This document shows, in pieces, positions 25,259-33,685 of a stretch of 64,000 nucleotides of DNA; positions within the stretch are counted from its first letter, which is position 1; each line of letters opens with the position of its first letter. Below the pieces are notes generated by a model that was not told the origin of the DNA, searched no databases, and saw only the letters and a list, made by a program, of their open reading frames with translations. The DNA lies in contig NZ_CM001440.1 of the NCBI RefSeq assembly GCF_000244975.1, forward strand, positions 5,103,498 to 5,167,497. The letters are read 5' to 3'. A program made the position numbers and the translations under genes. The stretch comes from Saccharomonospora cyanea NA-134 (lineage in GTDB: Bacteria > Actinomycetota > Actinomycetes > Mycobacteriales > Pseudonocardiaceae).

Positions 25259-26097
25259 GTACCGCTCTCCATCTCGCTGGCAAGGCTCGTGATGAATTCT
25301 TCGGTGTCGGCGGGGCTCATCGCCTGCCGCCGCATCGTATCGGCCGCGGCCTGGTAGTCCCGCACGTCTCGCCGATCGGTGAGGGTCATGGCGCTGCGGT
25401 AGTGCTCCAACTGCACCACAGGCGCCGCCTTCTCGAACTCGATCAACACGAAGGCGCCTTCCAAGATCGGGAGGTAACCGCTGTCGAACGGCACGGCGCG
25501 GATCGTGACGTTGTCCAGCTGCGCCCACTTGAGCAGTGCACGCAGCTGGTCGGCCATCACGTCCGGACTACACGGCGGGTAGCGCAGGGCGTGTTCGCCG
25601 ATAACGGCGTCGAGCAGCACCGGACGCGGCCGGGTGAGAACGTGCTGACGACCCATTCGATGCGTGGTGCGCTGTTCCGCCTCACCGACGTTCGCGCCTG
25701 CCGACAACATGATCGAACGCGCGTACTCCGCCGTCTGCAAGAGCCCAGGGATGAGCAGTGGCTGCACATTCGTGATCCGCGAGGCAGTCCGTTCGTATCC
25801 CGTCAGCATCGCGAGGTGCCGCACGACACCGGGCGCGACCCAGTTCGGGTCGGCTGCCTCGCGAGCAAGCTGGAGAACACTGTCGAACTCCTCGCCGGCG
25901 ACCCCGAGAACACCCAACATTCTCGCGACCTCTTCCACGGTCGGGACAAGTTTGCCGTTCTCCCAGCGAGAGACGTGGGTATGGGAACGCCCGATCGCCT
26001 TTCCCAATTCGATCATGGTGAGTCCGGCGGCTTTGCGGAGCCTCAACAATTCAGCGCCGAGCGCACGAGCTCCGGGCGTATTGGCTGTGCTGGCCAT
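25255..26097 (-). CDS. XRE-family regulator with DUF5753
   Basis: A 280-residue DNA-binding protein. The helix-turn-helix is near residues 10-65 (LRKAAGLTMIELGKAIGRSHTHVSRWENG, in part), and the rest is a DUF5753 domain (about 95-270). It is the typical partner of the DUF397 gene it overlaps. ATG 26097 gives MASTANTPGARALG; a TTG or GTG further upstream would add six atypical residues. It is divergent from a three-gene plus-strand operon, with a 139-base gap that must hold both promoters. Confidence 0.9.
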   Translation of the reverse strand: MASTANTPGARALGAELLRLRKAAGLTMIELGKAIGRSHTHVSRWENGKLVPTVEEVARMLGVLGVAGEEFDSVLQLAREAADPNWVAPGVVRHLAMLTGYERTASRITNVQPLLIPGLLQTAEYARSIMLSAGANVGEAEQRTTHRMGRQHVLTRPRPVLLDAVIGEHALRYPPCSPDVMADQLRALLKWAQLDNVTIRAVPFDSGYLPILEGAFVLIEFEKAAPVVQLEHYRSAMTLTDRRDVRDYQAAADTMRRQAMSPADTEEFITSLASEMESGT

Positions 26098-26236
26098 GCA
26101 CAAAAGACTAGTCAACAGATCAGGTTTGAAACGGCAATGTCATCCGATCAGGGCATTGCCCAAACGTGCATGCACAAATCATCGTGTTCGTGAACAAAGC
26201 ATGTGTTCTGTCACTTCTTGATCTGGGGAGGGCTCA

Positions 26237-26482
26237 GTGCAGCGCTATCTCTGGCAGCAGGCGGGCGGATTACGGCACGTCTACGACACCGAGCGGGACA
26301 TCGCCGCGCCCGGGCGCGCGTTGTCCGCGTTGTGCGGGCAGGTCGTCACGCCCACCGTCGACGACATCACCGGACTCTGGCTCGACCGGACCTGCCTGAC
26401 CTGCGACCGTGAGGTCCGTGTGCGGCTGGGCTTTCCCGCCTCCGAGATCCCGCCCGCCTCCGAGCTGGAGGGAGCGAAGTGA
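26237..26482 (+). CDS. small zinc-finger-like protein, conserved hypothetical
   Basis: An 81-residue protein with GLWLDRTCLTCDREVRVR in the second half; the CxxC, with Cys32 and a nearby His, could bind zinc. Such short proteins are often found next to XRE/DUF397 pairs in actinomycetes. GTG 26237 has GGGAGGG just upstream. Its stop overlaps the next start (GTGA). I do not know its function. Confidence 0.7.
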   Translation: MQRYLWQQAGGLRHVYDTERDIAAPGRALSALCGQVVTPTVDDITGLWLDRTCLTCDREVRVRLGFPASEIPPASELEGAK

Positions 26483-26829
26483 GCGGCCCCGAGACCTACG
26501 CCGTCCTCACCCGGCAACAGTGGCAACTGCTGAACGACACGATCGCCGATCTCTGCGGCGCGGCGGGCGGGAGCCGGGAGGATCTGCACGACCTCGCCGT
26601 CGGGGTGCTCGAAACCTGCCGCCCCGCGCACTGGTCCACACAGGTGGCCGACGGTCCGGCCCGACCGCTGTGGTGCCGCGCCTACGAGATCATCGGCGCG
26701 CTCGCCCACCTCGCCGACGCCGCGCCACACGACGCGCGTCAGATCCGGCGGTTGAGCGTGGACGTGAAGGGGCTCGCCGAGCACATGCGCGACTTCCCGG
26801 ACCGGGGTTCGGACACCGGCGATGTATGA
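26479..26829 (+). CDS. hypothetical helical protein
   Basis: A 116-residue soluble, mainly helical protein with no recognised domain. GTG 26479 overlaps the preceding stop by 4 bases and its own end overlaps the next gene by 8, so it is translated within a three-gene operon. Confidence 0.65.
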   Translation: MSGPETYAVLTRQQWQLLNDTIADLCGAAGGSREDLHDLAVGVLETCRPAHWSTQVADGPARPLWCRAYEIIGALAHLADAAPHDARQIRRLSVDVKGLAEHMRDFPDRGSDTGDV

Positions 26830-27028
26830 CGCTCCCATCGCGCTGCTCGACCCGCTCGCCGACGACCGGCCCACGGTGACGTTCTGGCGGATCGACGACG
26901 ACACCCAGCCACTCTGGCCGCTCCTCGACTTGGACGTGATCGAAGCCCGGGTAGCGCTTCGGCGCACCGACCCGCCGACTCTCGACGTACTGCGCCGCGT
27001 CGTGGACGGGCTGCGTCGCCTGGTGTGA
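26822..27028 (+). CDS. hypothetical protein, last gene of operon
   Basis: A 68-residue acidic protein (MYDAPIALLDPLADDRP at the start, VTFWRIDDDTQPLWPLLD after it). No domain is recognised. It overlaps the preceding gene by 8 bases and is followed by the 21-bp repeat array rather than a clear terminator. Confidence 0.6.
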   Translation: MYDAPIALLDPLADDRPTVTFWRIDDDTQPLWPLLDLDVIEARVALRRTDPPTLDVLRRVVDGLRRLV

Positions 27029-27039
27029 GATCCCTCCGC

Positions 27040-27102
27040 GCGTACGCCAAGTGCGGACACGCGTACGCAAGGTGCGGACACGCGTGCACAGCCTGCGGAC
27101 AC
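27040..27102. repeat. three tandem 21-bp repeat units
   Basis: Three adjoining units at 27040-27060, 27061-27081 and 27082-27102, all starting GCGT and ending TGCGGACAC. The first is identical to the unit at 32717-32737, and the third differs by one base from that at 55778-55798. The array lies between two convergent genes. There are no spacers, so it is not a CRISPR. Confidence 0.85.
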
Positions 27103-27116
27103 GATGTCGGGGTCGG

Positions 27117-27371
27117 TCAGCTCGACGCGCCCACCGCGTCTCGGGCCTTCGCTCCCTGCTCGCTCATCTGGCGGGCACAGTGGGCGCAGCAGAAGAAGCG
27201 GCCCTCCACCTCGACACCGTGTCCGACGACCCGGCAGCCGCAGTGCTCGCAGATCGGCGCGAGCCGGTGGATGGCGCACTCGAACGAGTCGAACGTGTGC
27301 ACCCCGCCTCCGACGGTGCGGATCTCGAACGTCATGTCGTAGTCGTTGCCGCACACCTCGCACTGGGCCAT
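27117..27371 (-). CDS. small metal-binding protein with CxxC motifs
   Basis: An 84-residue protein with CEVCGNDYD at the start, a central stretch ending in SFECAIHRLAP, CEHCGCRV, and FFCCAHCARQ near the end. The three CxxC-type pairs and the His residues would form a zinc-ribbon or TRASH-like metal site. Such proteins are common and uncharacterised in actinomycetes; a role in metal handling or as a small regulator is likely. ATG 27371. The 21-bp repeats lie just beyond its stop. Confidence 0.75.
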   Translation of the reverse strand: MAQCEVCGNDYDMTFEIRTVGGGVHTFDSFECAIHRLAPICEHCGCRVVGHGVEVEGRFFCCAHCARQMSEQGAKARDAVGASS

Positions 27372-27440
27372 CGCTTCTCACCTCTTGTCGTCCGGGTCCA
27401 TGCAGACGTAGGCATTCCCGTATGCGACGGCCGAAAACGC

Positions 27441-29489
27441 CTACCCACCCAGGCGTGACTCCTCCCGGAGTGCCTGCCGTGCCGCCAGCTTCGACGGCCA
27501 CCAGACCTTCCCGCCGATGTCGAGGGTCAGCGCCGGCACCAGCAGCGAGCGCACCACGAGCGTGTCGAGCAGCACGCCGAACGCCACGATGAACGCGATC
27601 TGCGCCAGGAACAGGATCGGCAACACCGCCAGCGCGGCGAACGTCGCCGCCAGCACGACACCCGCCGACGTGATGACCCCGCCGGTGACGGTGAGTCCCC
27701 GCAGCGTGCCCTCGCGCGTGCCCACCGACACCGACTCCTCGCGCACCCGGGTCATGAGGAAGATGTTGTAGTCGATGCCGAGCGCCACCAGGAACACGAA
27801 CGCGAACAGCGGCACGGCCGGATCGGCGCCCGGGAAGTCGAACACGTGGTTGAACACCAGCGCCGAAACCCCCATCGTGGCGCCGAAGGACAGCACCACC
27901 GTGGCGATGAGCAGCAACGGCGCCACCAGCGCCCGCAGCAGCAGGGCCAGCACGGCGAACACCACCGCCAGCACGATCGGGATGATCACCGAGCGGTCGC
28001 GCTCCGACGTCGTCCGCGTGTCCAACTGCTGGGCCGTCTGCCCTCCGACCTGGGCGTTCGCGCCCTCGACTCCGTGCACCGACTCCCGCAGCCGCTCCAC
28101 CGTCGCGATGGCCGCGTCCGAGTCCGCCGGGTCGGTGGGCACCGCCTCGATACGCACCAGGCCGTCGGCGGTGCCGGTGATCCGCGCGTCCGACACGCCC
28201 GGCACCTCGCTGGCGGCGAGCACCGCGTCGGCCCTCGACCCGTCGGCGATCACCACGGCAGGTGCGCCCGAGCCGCCGGGGAAGTGTCGCGACAGCACCT
28301 CCTGACCGGCCACCGACTCCACGGGGTCGAGGAAGACGTCCGACTCCGCCGTCCCGCTCGCCTTCAACTGCGGCACGAACGCCACTCCCACGAGCAACAC
28401 CAGCGAGGTCACCACCCACACCGCGCGGGGAGCCTTGCCGACGCGCGCGGCGACCCGGCCCCACAGCCCTCCCGACTCGGGTGGGGTCGAGCCCTCCAGC
28501 GGCCGGAACGGCCAGTACGCGGCCCTGCCGACGAGCGCGAGCACCGCGGGCAGGAACGTCATCGAGGCCAGCAGGGACGCGGCGATGCCGATGGCCGCCA
28601 CCGGGCCGAGCCCCTGGTTGGACGCCAGGTCGCTGAACAGCAGGCACAGCACCCCGAGGATCACCGTGCCCGCCGACGCGGCGACCGGCTCGATGGTGGC
28701 CCGCCAGGCCGAACGCATGGCCGAGAAGCGATCCGCCGTGCCGCGGAGTTCCTCGCGGTAGCGCGAGACGAGCAACAACGCGTAGTCGGTGGCGGCGCCG
28801 AACACCAGGATGAACAGGATGCCCTGGCTCTGCCCGTTGAGGCTGATGACGCCCGCGTCGGCGAGTACGTAGACCACCAGGCTGGCCAGGGAGAGCGCGA
28901 ACACCGACGACACCAGCACGATCAGCGGCAGCAGCGGGCTCCGGTAGACGAACACGAGGATGACGGCCACCACCGCGCCCGCCACCAGCAGGAGCAGCCC
29001 GTCTATGCCGCTGAACGCCTCGGAGAGGTCGGCGATCTGGGCCGCGGGACCGGTGACGTAGACGGCGAGGCCGTCCGGCCGGCCCTCGCCGACGGTCTGC
29101 CGGAGCTGTTCGACCACGTCGCCGGGGTCCGCGGTGACAGCAACGACGAGTTCCAGCGCCTGGCCGTCCCGCGACGGGATCGGCGGCGACCCCGGTGCCG
29201 TCGTGTCCCAGCCCGCGACCTCGGCCGCCTTCGCCGCGAGGAACTCGCGATCGGCGCCAGTGATGCCGGAACCCCGTTCGGCCACGACGATCGCGGGAAG
29301 CGCCTCGATGTCGGAGAACTCGCGTTCGAGTTCCGACACCCTCGTCGACTCCGCGGACTCCGGCAGGAAGGACGTGGCGTCGTTCTCCGCGACGCTGCTC
29401 AGCTTGCCCGCGAACGGTCCACCGAACGCGCCGAGAGCGAGCCAGACGACGATGAGCAGGGCGGGAACCAGCCAGCGAGCCGTACGCAA
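27441..29489 (-). CDS. MmpL/MMPL-family RND exporter
   Basis: A 682-residue membrane transporter of the MmpL group, powered by the proton gradient and usually exporting lipids, siderophores or drugs. One N-terminal helix (about 7-27) precedes an extracytoplasmic domain (about 30-170), a cluster of five helices (about 175-330), a second outer domain (about 385-510) and a final five helices (about 525-660). The length is that of the small actinobacterial MMPL type. TTG 29489 is the start. A MarR gene is divergent from it 122 bases away and probably represses it. Confidence 0.9.
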   Translation of the reverse strand: MRTARWLVPALLIVVWLALGAFGGPFAGKLSSVAENDATSFLPESAESTRVSELEREFSDIEALPAIVVAERGSGITGADREFLAAKAAEVAGWDTTAPGSPPIPSRDGQALELVVAVTADPGDVVEQLRQTVGEGRPDGLAVYVTGPAAQIADLSEAFSGIDGLLLLVAGAVVAVILVFVYRSPLLPLIVLVSSVFALSLASLVVYVLADAGVISLNGQSQGILFILVFGAATDYALLLVSRYREELRGTADRFSAMRSAWRATIEPVAASAGTVILGVLCLLFSDLASNQGLGPVAAIGIAASLLASMTFLPAVLALVGRAAYWPFRPLEGSTPPESGGLWGRVAARVGKAPRAVWVVTSLVLLVGVAFVPQLKASGTAESDVFLDPVESVAGQEVLSRHFPGGSGAPAVVIADGSRADAVLAASEVPGVSDARITGTADGLVRIEAVPTDPADSDAAIATVERLRESVHGVEGANAQVGGQTAQQLDTRTTSERDRSVIIPIVLAVVFAVLALLLRALVAPLLLIATVVLSFGATMGVSALVFNHVFDFPGADPAVPLFAFVFLVALGIDYNIFLMTRVREESVSVGTREGTLRGLTVTGGVITSAGVVLAATFAALAVLPILFLAQIAFIVAFGVLLDTLVVRSLLVPALTLDIGGKVWWPSKLAARQALREESRLGG

Positions 29490-29503
29490 CGGTGTTCCAA
29501 TCT

Positions 29504-29536
29504 TTCGATGGTCGAACTATTCCCCTGTCGAAATAC
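29504..29536. promoter_or_regulatory. likely MarR operator region
   Basis: TTCGA-tgg-TCGAA forms a 13-bp inverted repeat at 29504-29516, and GTCGAA-N-TA is repeated directly at 29511 and 29527. They stand 15 bases upstream of the exporter start and 76 bases before the MarR start, suiting a shared operator. Confidence 0.45.
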
Positions 29537-29611
29537 TAGGGTGAACATCCGGGCGTCGGCGATTCGACACCGTCCGACGCTGAGTGCCCGCCCCGGAAAG
29601 GATTCGAACCG

Positions 29612-30097
29612 GTGACCGACGACACTGCCGAGCCCACGGCCAGCGACTGGGCGCTCGTCCGGCACATCCGCAGGCTCACCGTCGAGGCCGACCGGTTCCT
29701 CCAGCACTTCGGTGAGGCGCACGCGCTGCACCGGACGGACATGGCGGCACTGGTCGTCATCATGGACGCCGCCGCGGAGGGCCGCCCGCTGAGCCAGGGC
29801 GAGCTGGCCGCGGAGTTGCGGCTCAGCGCGTCGGCGACCACGTCGGTGCTCGACCGGCTCCAGGAACTCGGTCATGTCGAGCGACGCAGGGACTCCCGCG
29901 ACCGCAGGCGCGTCGTGCTGCACGTGCGGGACTCGGCGGTGGAGCTGGGCCGGGAGTTGTTCACCCCGCTCGGCGAGGAGTACGCGCGGACGTGGGCGGA
30001 GTTCGACGACGAGCAGCGACGCACCATCGCGCGGTTCCTCGAAGCGACCGTGGACGCCACGGTCCGCACCCACTCGCGGTCGACCGAGCGGGACTGA
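29612..30097 (+). CDS. MarR-family regulator
   Basis: A 161-residue winged-helix regulator with the recognition helix around LSASATTSVLDRLQELG and the wing RRRDSRDRRRVVLHV. It is divergent from the MmpL exporter and probably represses that gene and itself, being released by a small ligand, perhaps a substrate of the exporter. GTG 29612 has GGAAAGGA 9 bases upstream. Confidence 0.9.
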   Translation: MTDDTAEPTASDWALVRHIRRLTVEADRFLQHFGEAHALHRTDMAALVVIMDAAAEGRPLSQGELAAELRLSASATTSVLDRLQELGHVERRRDSRDRRRVVLHVRDSAVELGRELFTPLGEEYARTWAEFDDEQRRTIARFLEATVDATVRTHSRSTERD

Positions 30098-30126
30098 CGG
30101 AAGGCTCCGAGGTCGGCTCAGTCCGC
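30088..30126. terminator. hairpin covering two convergent stop codons
   Basis: GGACTGA at 30091-30097 and TCAGTCC at 30118-30124 pair, and both contain the stop codon of one of the two convergent genes (MarR and TetR). With the flanking GCGG/CCGC it may act as a shared terminator. Confidence 0.4.
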
Positions 30127-30777
30127 TGCGCGCTCGGCATGCCAGGCGCGCAGGCCGCGCACCAGCAGGTCCAGCCCGAACAGGAAGGTCTCCATGGGCT
30201 CCCGGTGGACGCCGGAGCGCACAGCGGCCGCGAGATTCGGGTAGCGCTCGGCGTCGGTGACGGCCGCGTGCAACTCACGGTCGTCGACGTCGGCCTGCTC
30301 GCGGTCGGCCTCCTGCTGCCATTCGAGCGCCATACCGCCGATGTAGCCGCCGAGCACGAAGAACACCTGCTGCGCGTCGGCGGGTGTGAATCCGGCGTCC
30401 ACGAGCACACCGATCGCCACGTCGATCTCGGCCAGGCTGTCGGGCGTCGGCCGGTTGCCCGCGATGACCTGCGGTGCGTCGCGGACCGAGATCATCGCCT
30501 CGAACATCGCCCTGGTGCGCTCCGTCAGCCACTCCCACCAGGGCTGCCCGCCCGAGGGGCGGTCGAAGGCGTCGGTACGGCCGCGCCGGAGCAGGTACTC
30601 GGCCATGCCGTCGAGCAGCTCCCGCTTGTCGGAGATGTGCCAGTAGAGGGTCGGCGCGGACACGCCGAGCTCCGTGGCGACGCGGCGCAGGGTCACGGCC
30701 GCGAGCCCCTGCCTGCCCAGCAGTTCCACGGCCTTCTCGACGATCAGGTCCTTCGACAGCGCCTTCCCACCAGCCAT
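30118..30777 (-). CDS. TetR-family repressor of the adjacent ABC exporter
   Basis: A 219-residue TetR-family protein; the HTH (about 20-55) shows LRRVATELGVSAPTLYWHI, and the C-terminal half resembles the TetR_C_1 (drug-binding) type. It is divergent from a Drr-type exporter, with two copies of a CTAACACTGNTAG palindrome between them, so it most likely represses both and is released by the drug exported. ATG 30777 is used; GTG 30786 would add three residues and run into the first operator. Confidence 0.9.
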   Translation of the reverse strand: MAGGKALSKDLIVEKAVELLGRQGLAAVTLRRVATELGVSAPTLYWHISDKRELLDGMAEYLLRRGRTDAFDRPSGGQPWWEWLTERTRAMFEAMISVRDAPQVIAGNRPTPDSLAEIDVAIGVLVDAGFTPADAQQVFFVLGGYIGGMALEWQQEADREQADVDDRELHAAVTDAERYPNLAAAVRSGVHREPMETFLFGLDLLVRGLRAWHAERAAD

Positions 30778-30787
30778 GCTTGACACT

Positions 30788-30826
30788 CTAACACTGTTAG
30801 AGGCACTGTTTCCCTAACACTGCTAG
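30788..30826. promoter_or_regulatory. pair of TetR operators
   Basis: CTAACACTGTTAG at 30788-30800 and CTAACACTGCTAG at 30814-30826 are 13-bp imperfect palindromes 26 bases apart, which places them on the same face of the helix within about two and a half turns. They fill the gap between the divergent TetR and ABC genes. Confidence 0.8.
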
Positions 30827-30837
30827 AGAGGGGCGTG

Positions 30838-31779
30838 ATGATGACATCGGCGATCCACGTCGCCGGACTGGAGAAGTCCTACGGCTCCACCACCGCCGTG
30901 GCCGGGATCGACCTCGACGTGCACCGCGGCGAGCTGTTCGGCTTCCTCGGACCCAACGGCGCGGGCAAGTCGAGCGCGGTCAAGGTGCTGTGCACGCTGA
31001 CCGACCCCACGGCGGGCACGGCGGTGGTGGCCGGACACGACGTGCGCACCGAACGCCACCACGTGCGACGGCGTATCGGGACCGTGTTCCAGGAGTCCAC
31101 ACTGGACATATTTCTCTCGGCCGAGCAGAACCTGCGCTTCCACGGCGAACTCCACGGCCTGCAGAGGAGAACCCTGCGGCACCGCATCGACGAGGTGCTC
31201 GACTTCGTCGGCCTGACGAAGCGCCGTCACGATCCCGTGCTGAGCCTCTCCGGCGGCATGAAACGGAAACTGGAGATCGGCCGGGGACTGCTGCACACCC
31301 CGGAGGTGCTCTTCCTCGACGAGCCCACCGTCGGGCTCGACCCCCACACCAGGGCGTCGGTGTGGGAGTACATCGCGACGTTGCGCGACGCCTGGAACGT
31401 CACGGTCTTCGTCACCACCCACTACCTCGACGAGGCCGAGCACTGCGACCGCATCGCCATCATGAACGAGGGCCGGATCGTCGCGCTGGACACGCCGGAC
31501 GCGCTCAAGAACACCGTCGGAGCCGACCGCGTCCGCCTGCGCACCGAGGACGACGCCGCCGCGGTCACGCGCCTTCGCGACTCCTTCGGTGTGGACGCCG
31601 CCATCCACGACGGCTCCGTGACGTTCGCGATCGCCGACGGCGGCGCGTTCGTCCCCCGGCTGTTCGAACACCTCGACGTCGCCGTCGAGACCGTCACCGT
31701 GACCCGGCCGAGCCTGGACGACGTGTTCATGGCCTACACCGGGCGCACCATCACCACCCCCGAAGGAGCCGCCCGATGA
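30838..31779 (+). CDS. Drr-type ABC exporter, ATPase
   Basis: A 313-residue ATP-binding subunit of an exporter of the daunorubicin-resistance (DrrA) type. Walker A GPNGAGKSS (about 44-52), signature LSGGMKRKLE, Walker B LFLDEPTVGLD and the H-loop TTHYLDEAE are all intact, followed by the usual C-terminal extension of about 100 residues. ATG 30838 or 30841 sits after AGAGGGG. It is regulated by the TetR protein next to it and overlaps the permease gene by 4 bases. Confidence 0.92.
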   Translation: MMTSAIHVAGLEKSYGSTTAVAGIDLDVHRGELFGFLGPNGAGKSSAVKVLCTLTDPTAGTAVVAGHDVRTERHHVRRRIGTVFQESTLDIFLSAEQNLRFHGELHGLQRRTLRHRIDEVLDFVGLTKRRHDPVLSLSGGMKRKLEIGRGLLHTPEVLFLDEPTVGLDPHTRASVWEYIATLRDAWNVTVFVTTHYLDEAEHCDRIAIMNEGRIVALDTPDALKNTVGADRVRLRTEDDAAAVTRLRDSFGVDAAIHDGSVTFAIADGGAFVPRLFEHLDVAVETVTVTRPSLDDVFMAYTGRTITTPEGAAR

Positions 31780-32648
31780 GCCAGGCGCTGACGACTCCGG
31801 CGACCGCGCCGACGTCGCCGACGGGCGGGTTCGCGCACGAACTGCGTGCCGTGGCCGCGGTGTGGCGCAGGGAGGTGACATGGCTGGCCCACGACAAGCG
31901 CCGCACCGCCATGACACTCATGCAACCGCTGATGTACCTGTTCGTCATGGGCACCGGCCTCGCCGGGGTCATGGAGCGGGAGGGGCCGATCGGCTTCGAG
32001 ACGTTCCTCTTCCCCGGCGTGCTGGCGATGGGCGTGATGTTCACGGCCACGTTCGGCGGCATCTCCGTGGTGTGGGACAGGGAGACGGGATTCCTCCGCG
32101 AGATGCTGGTGGCTCCGATCTCGAAGTCGGCCATCGTCCTCGGCAAGGCGCTGGGGGCGGCCACCACCGCGATGGCGCAGTCGGCCGTGCTGCTGCTGAC
32201 GGCCGGACTCGTCGGCGTGCCCTACGACCCGCTGCTGTTCGCGGCGCTGCTCGCGTTGTTGCTGGTCGGAGCGCTGCTGCTCACCGCGCTGGTCATGCTG
32301 CTCACCGTGCGGATGAAGCGCGCCCAGTCGGCGATGCCCACGAGCAACCTCGTGATCACGCCCATGATGTTCCTCTCGGGTGCGCTGTTCCCGGTGGGCG
32401 ACCTGCCCGGCTGGCTGCACGTGGCCACGGTCCTCAACCCGTTCACGTACGTCGTGGGGCCCATGCGGTCGGCGGTGTTCGCCTCGCTCGATCCGACCGC
32501 CGTGCCGGAGAGCGCCCGCGCCGTGTTCGATCCCGGAATCACCTGGGCGGGCTGGGCCGTGCCCGTGCCGGTGCAGGTGCTGGTGGCCGTCGCGAGCACG
32601 GTCGTGCTGCTGGCGTCCGCCGTCGCGCTGTTCAACCGCACGGAATGA
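31776..32648 (+). CDS. Drr-type ABC exporter, permease
   Basis: A 290-residue ABC-2 type permease with six predicted helices (first at about 45-65, last at about 265-285) and the conserved intracellular segment WDRETGFLREMLVAPISK. It pairs with the ATPase next to it; export of a drug or a secondary metabolite is inferred from similarity to DrrB and from the TetR control. ATG 31776 overlaps the ATPase stop by 4 bases. Confidence 0.92.
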   Translation: MSQALTTPATAPTSPTGGFAHELRAVAAVWRREVTWLAHDKRRTAMTLMQPLMYLFVMGTGLAGVMEREGPIGFETFLFPGVLAMGVMFTATFGGISVVWDRETGFLREMLVAPISKSAIVLGKALGAATTAMAQSAVLLLTAGLVGVPYDPLLFAALLALLLVGALLLTALVMLLTVRMKRAQSAMPTSNLVITPMMFLSGALFPVGDLPGWLHVATVLNPFTYVVGPMRSAVFASLDPTAVPESARAVFDPGITWAGWAVPVPVQVLVAVASTVVLLASAVALFNRTE

Positions 32649-32695
32649 AGAGGCTCCCGACCGTGCTGCGACTGCACCTCGGGCTCGGCCGAGTC

Positions 32696-32737
32696 GCGTA
32701 CCCGAACTGCGGACACGCGTACGCCAAGTGCGGACAC
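32696..32737. repeat. two tandem 21-bp repeat units
   Basis: Units at 32696-32716 and 32717-32737, both starting GCGT and ending TGCGGACAC. The second is identical to the unit at 27040-27060. They lie between the exporter operon and the homocysteine methyltransferase gene. Confidence 0.85.
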
Positions 32738-32773
32738 GGCGGCGTTCGGGCCGGCGCTCCTACAGTGGTTGCC

Positions 32774-33676
32774 GTGGAACTGTTCGACGGTGGACCCGTG
32801 GTGAGCGACGGCGGGCTGGCGACCGAGCTGGAGGCCCGGGGACACGACCTCACCGACGCGTTGTGGTCGGCACGGCTGCTGCTCGACGCGCCCGGAGAGA
32901 TCGTCGCGGCGCACCGCGCGTTCTACGAGGCGGGAGCCGTCGTCGCCACCACCGCGAGCTACCAGGCGTCCTTCCCCGGTTTCGCCGAACGCGGCCTCGA
33001 CCGAGGTGAGGTGGCGACGCTGCTGCACCGCAGCGTCGCGCTCGCGCGGCAGGCCGGGGACGAGGTGTCCGGTGACGGGCGGCGCCGGTTCGTGGCCGCC
33101 TCGGTCGGCCCGTACGGCGCGGCACTCGCCGACGGCTCGGAGTACCGAGGCGACTACGGACTCACGGTCGCCCAGCTCCGAGACTGGCACCTCCCCCGCC
33201 TCGAAACCCTGGCCGAGGCGGAACCCGACCTGCTGGCCGTCGAGACGATTCCCGACGTCGTCGAGGCCGAGGCGCTGGTCGGCGCGCTGGCCGGACTCGA
33301 TGTGCCCGCCTGGCTGGCCTACACCGTCGACGGGGACCGCACCCGCGCGGGGCAGCCGCTCGCCGAGGCGTTCGCCGTGGCCGCGGCGGCTGACGAGGTC
33401 GTGGCGGTGGGCGTCAACTGCTGCGCGCCCGCCGACGTCACCCCGGCCATCGCCTGCGCGCGAGCCGTCACGGACAAACCCGTGGTGGTGTACCCGAACA
33501 GCGGCGAGAGCTGGGACGCGCGGCAGCGCACCTGGACCGGACCCTCGCGGTACTCGCCGGAACTCGCGCGGCAGTGGGTGGCCGAGGGCGCGCGGGTGGT
33601 CGGCGGTTGCTGCCGGGTGCGCCCCTCCGACATCGCCGACATCTCCGACATCGCGGAACTCGCCCGGACGCTGTGA
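32774..33676 (+). CDS. mmuM: homocysteine S-methyltransferase
   Basis: A 300-residue zinc enzyme that transfers a methyl group from S-methylmethionine (or AdoMet) to homocysteine, making methionine. It is a TIM barrel; zinc ligands are the Cys of GVNCCAP and the pair in GGCCR near the C-terminus. GTG 32774 gives MELFDGGPVVSDGGLATEL; GTG 32765 is an in-frame alternative. There is no strong ribosome site, and a TACAGT hexamer lies right before it, so it may be leaderless. The gene is convergent with the acyltransferase-like cluster, with only 9 bases between stop codons. Confidence 0.9.
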   Translation: MELFDGGPVVSDGGLATELEARGHDLTDALWSARLLLDAPGEIVAAHRAFYEAGAVVATTASYQASFPGFAERGLDRGEVATLLHRSVALARQAGDEVSGDGRRRFVAASVGPYGAALADGSEYRGDYGLTVAQLRDWHLPRLETLAEAEPDLLAVETIPDVVEAEALVGALAGLDVPAWLAYTVDGDRTRAGQPLAEAFAVAAAADEVVAVGVNCCAPADVTPAIACARAVTDKPVVVYPNSGESWDARQRTWTGPSRYSPELARQWVAEGARVVGGCCRVRPSDIADISDIAELARTL

Positions 33677-33685
33677 CCGGCCGGT

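Noticed and set aside
27040-27102. Possible CRISPR array from short tandem repeats
   Set aside because: The 21-bp units adjoin without spacers and there are at most three; no cas genes are present.
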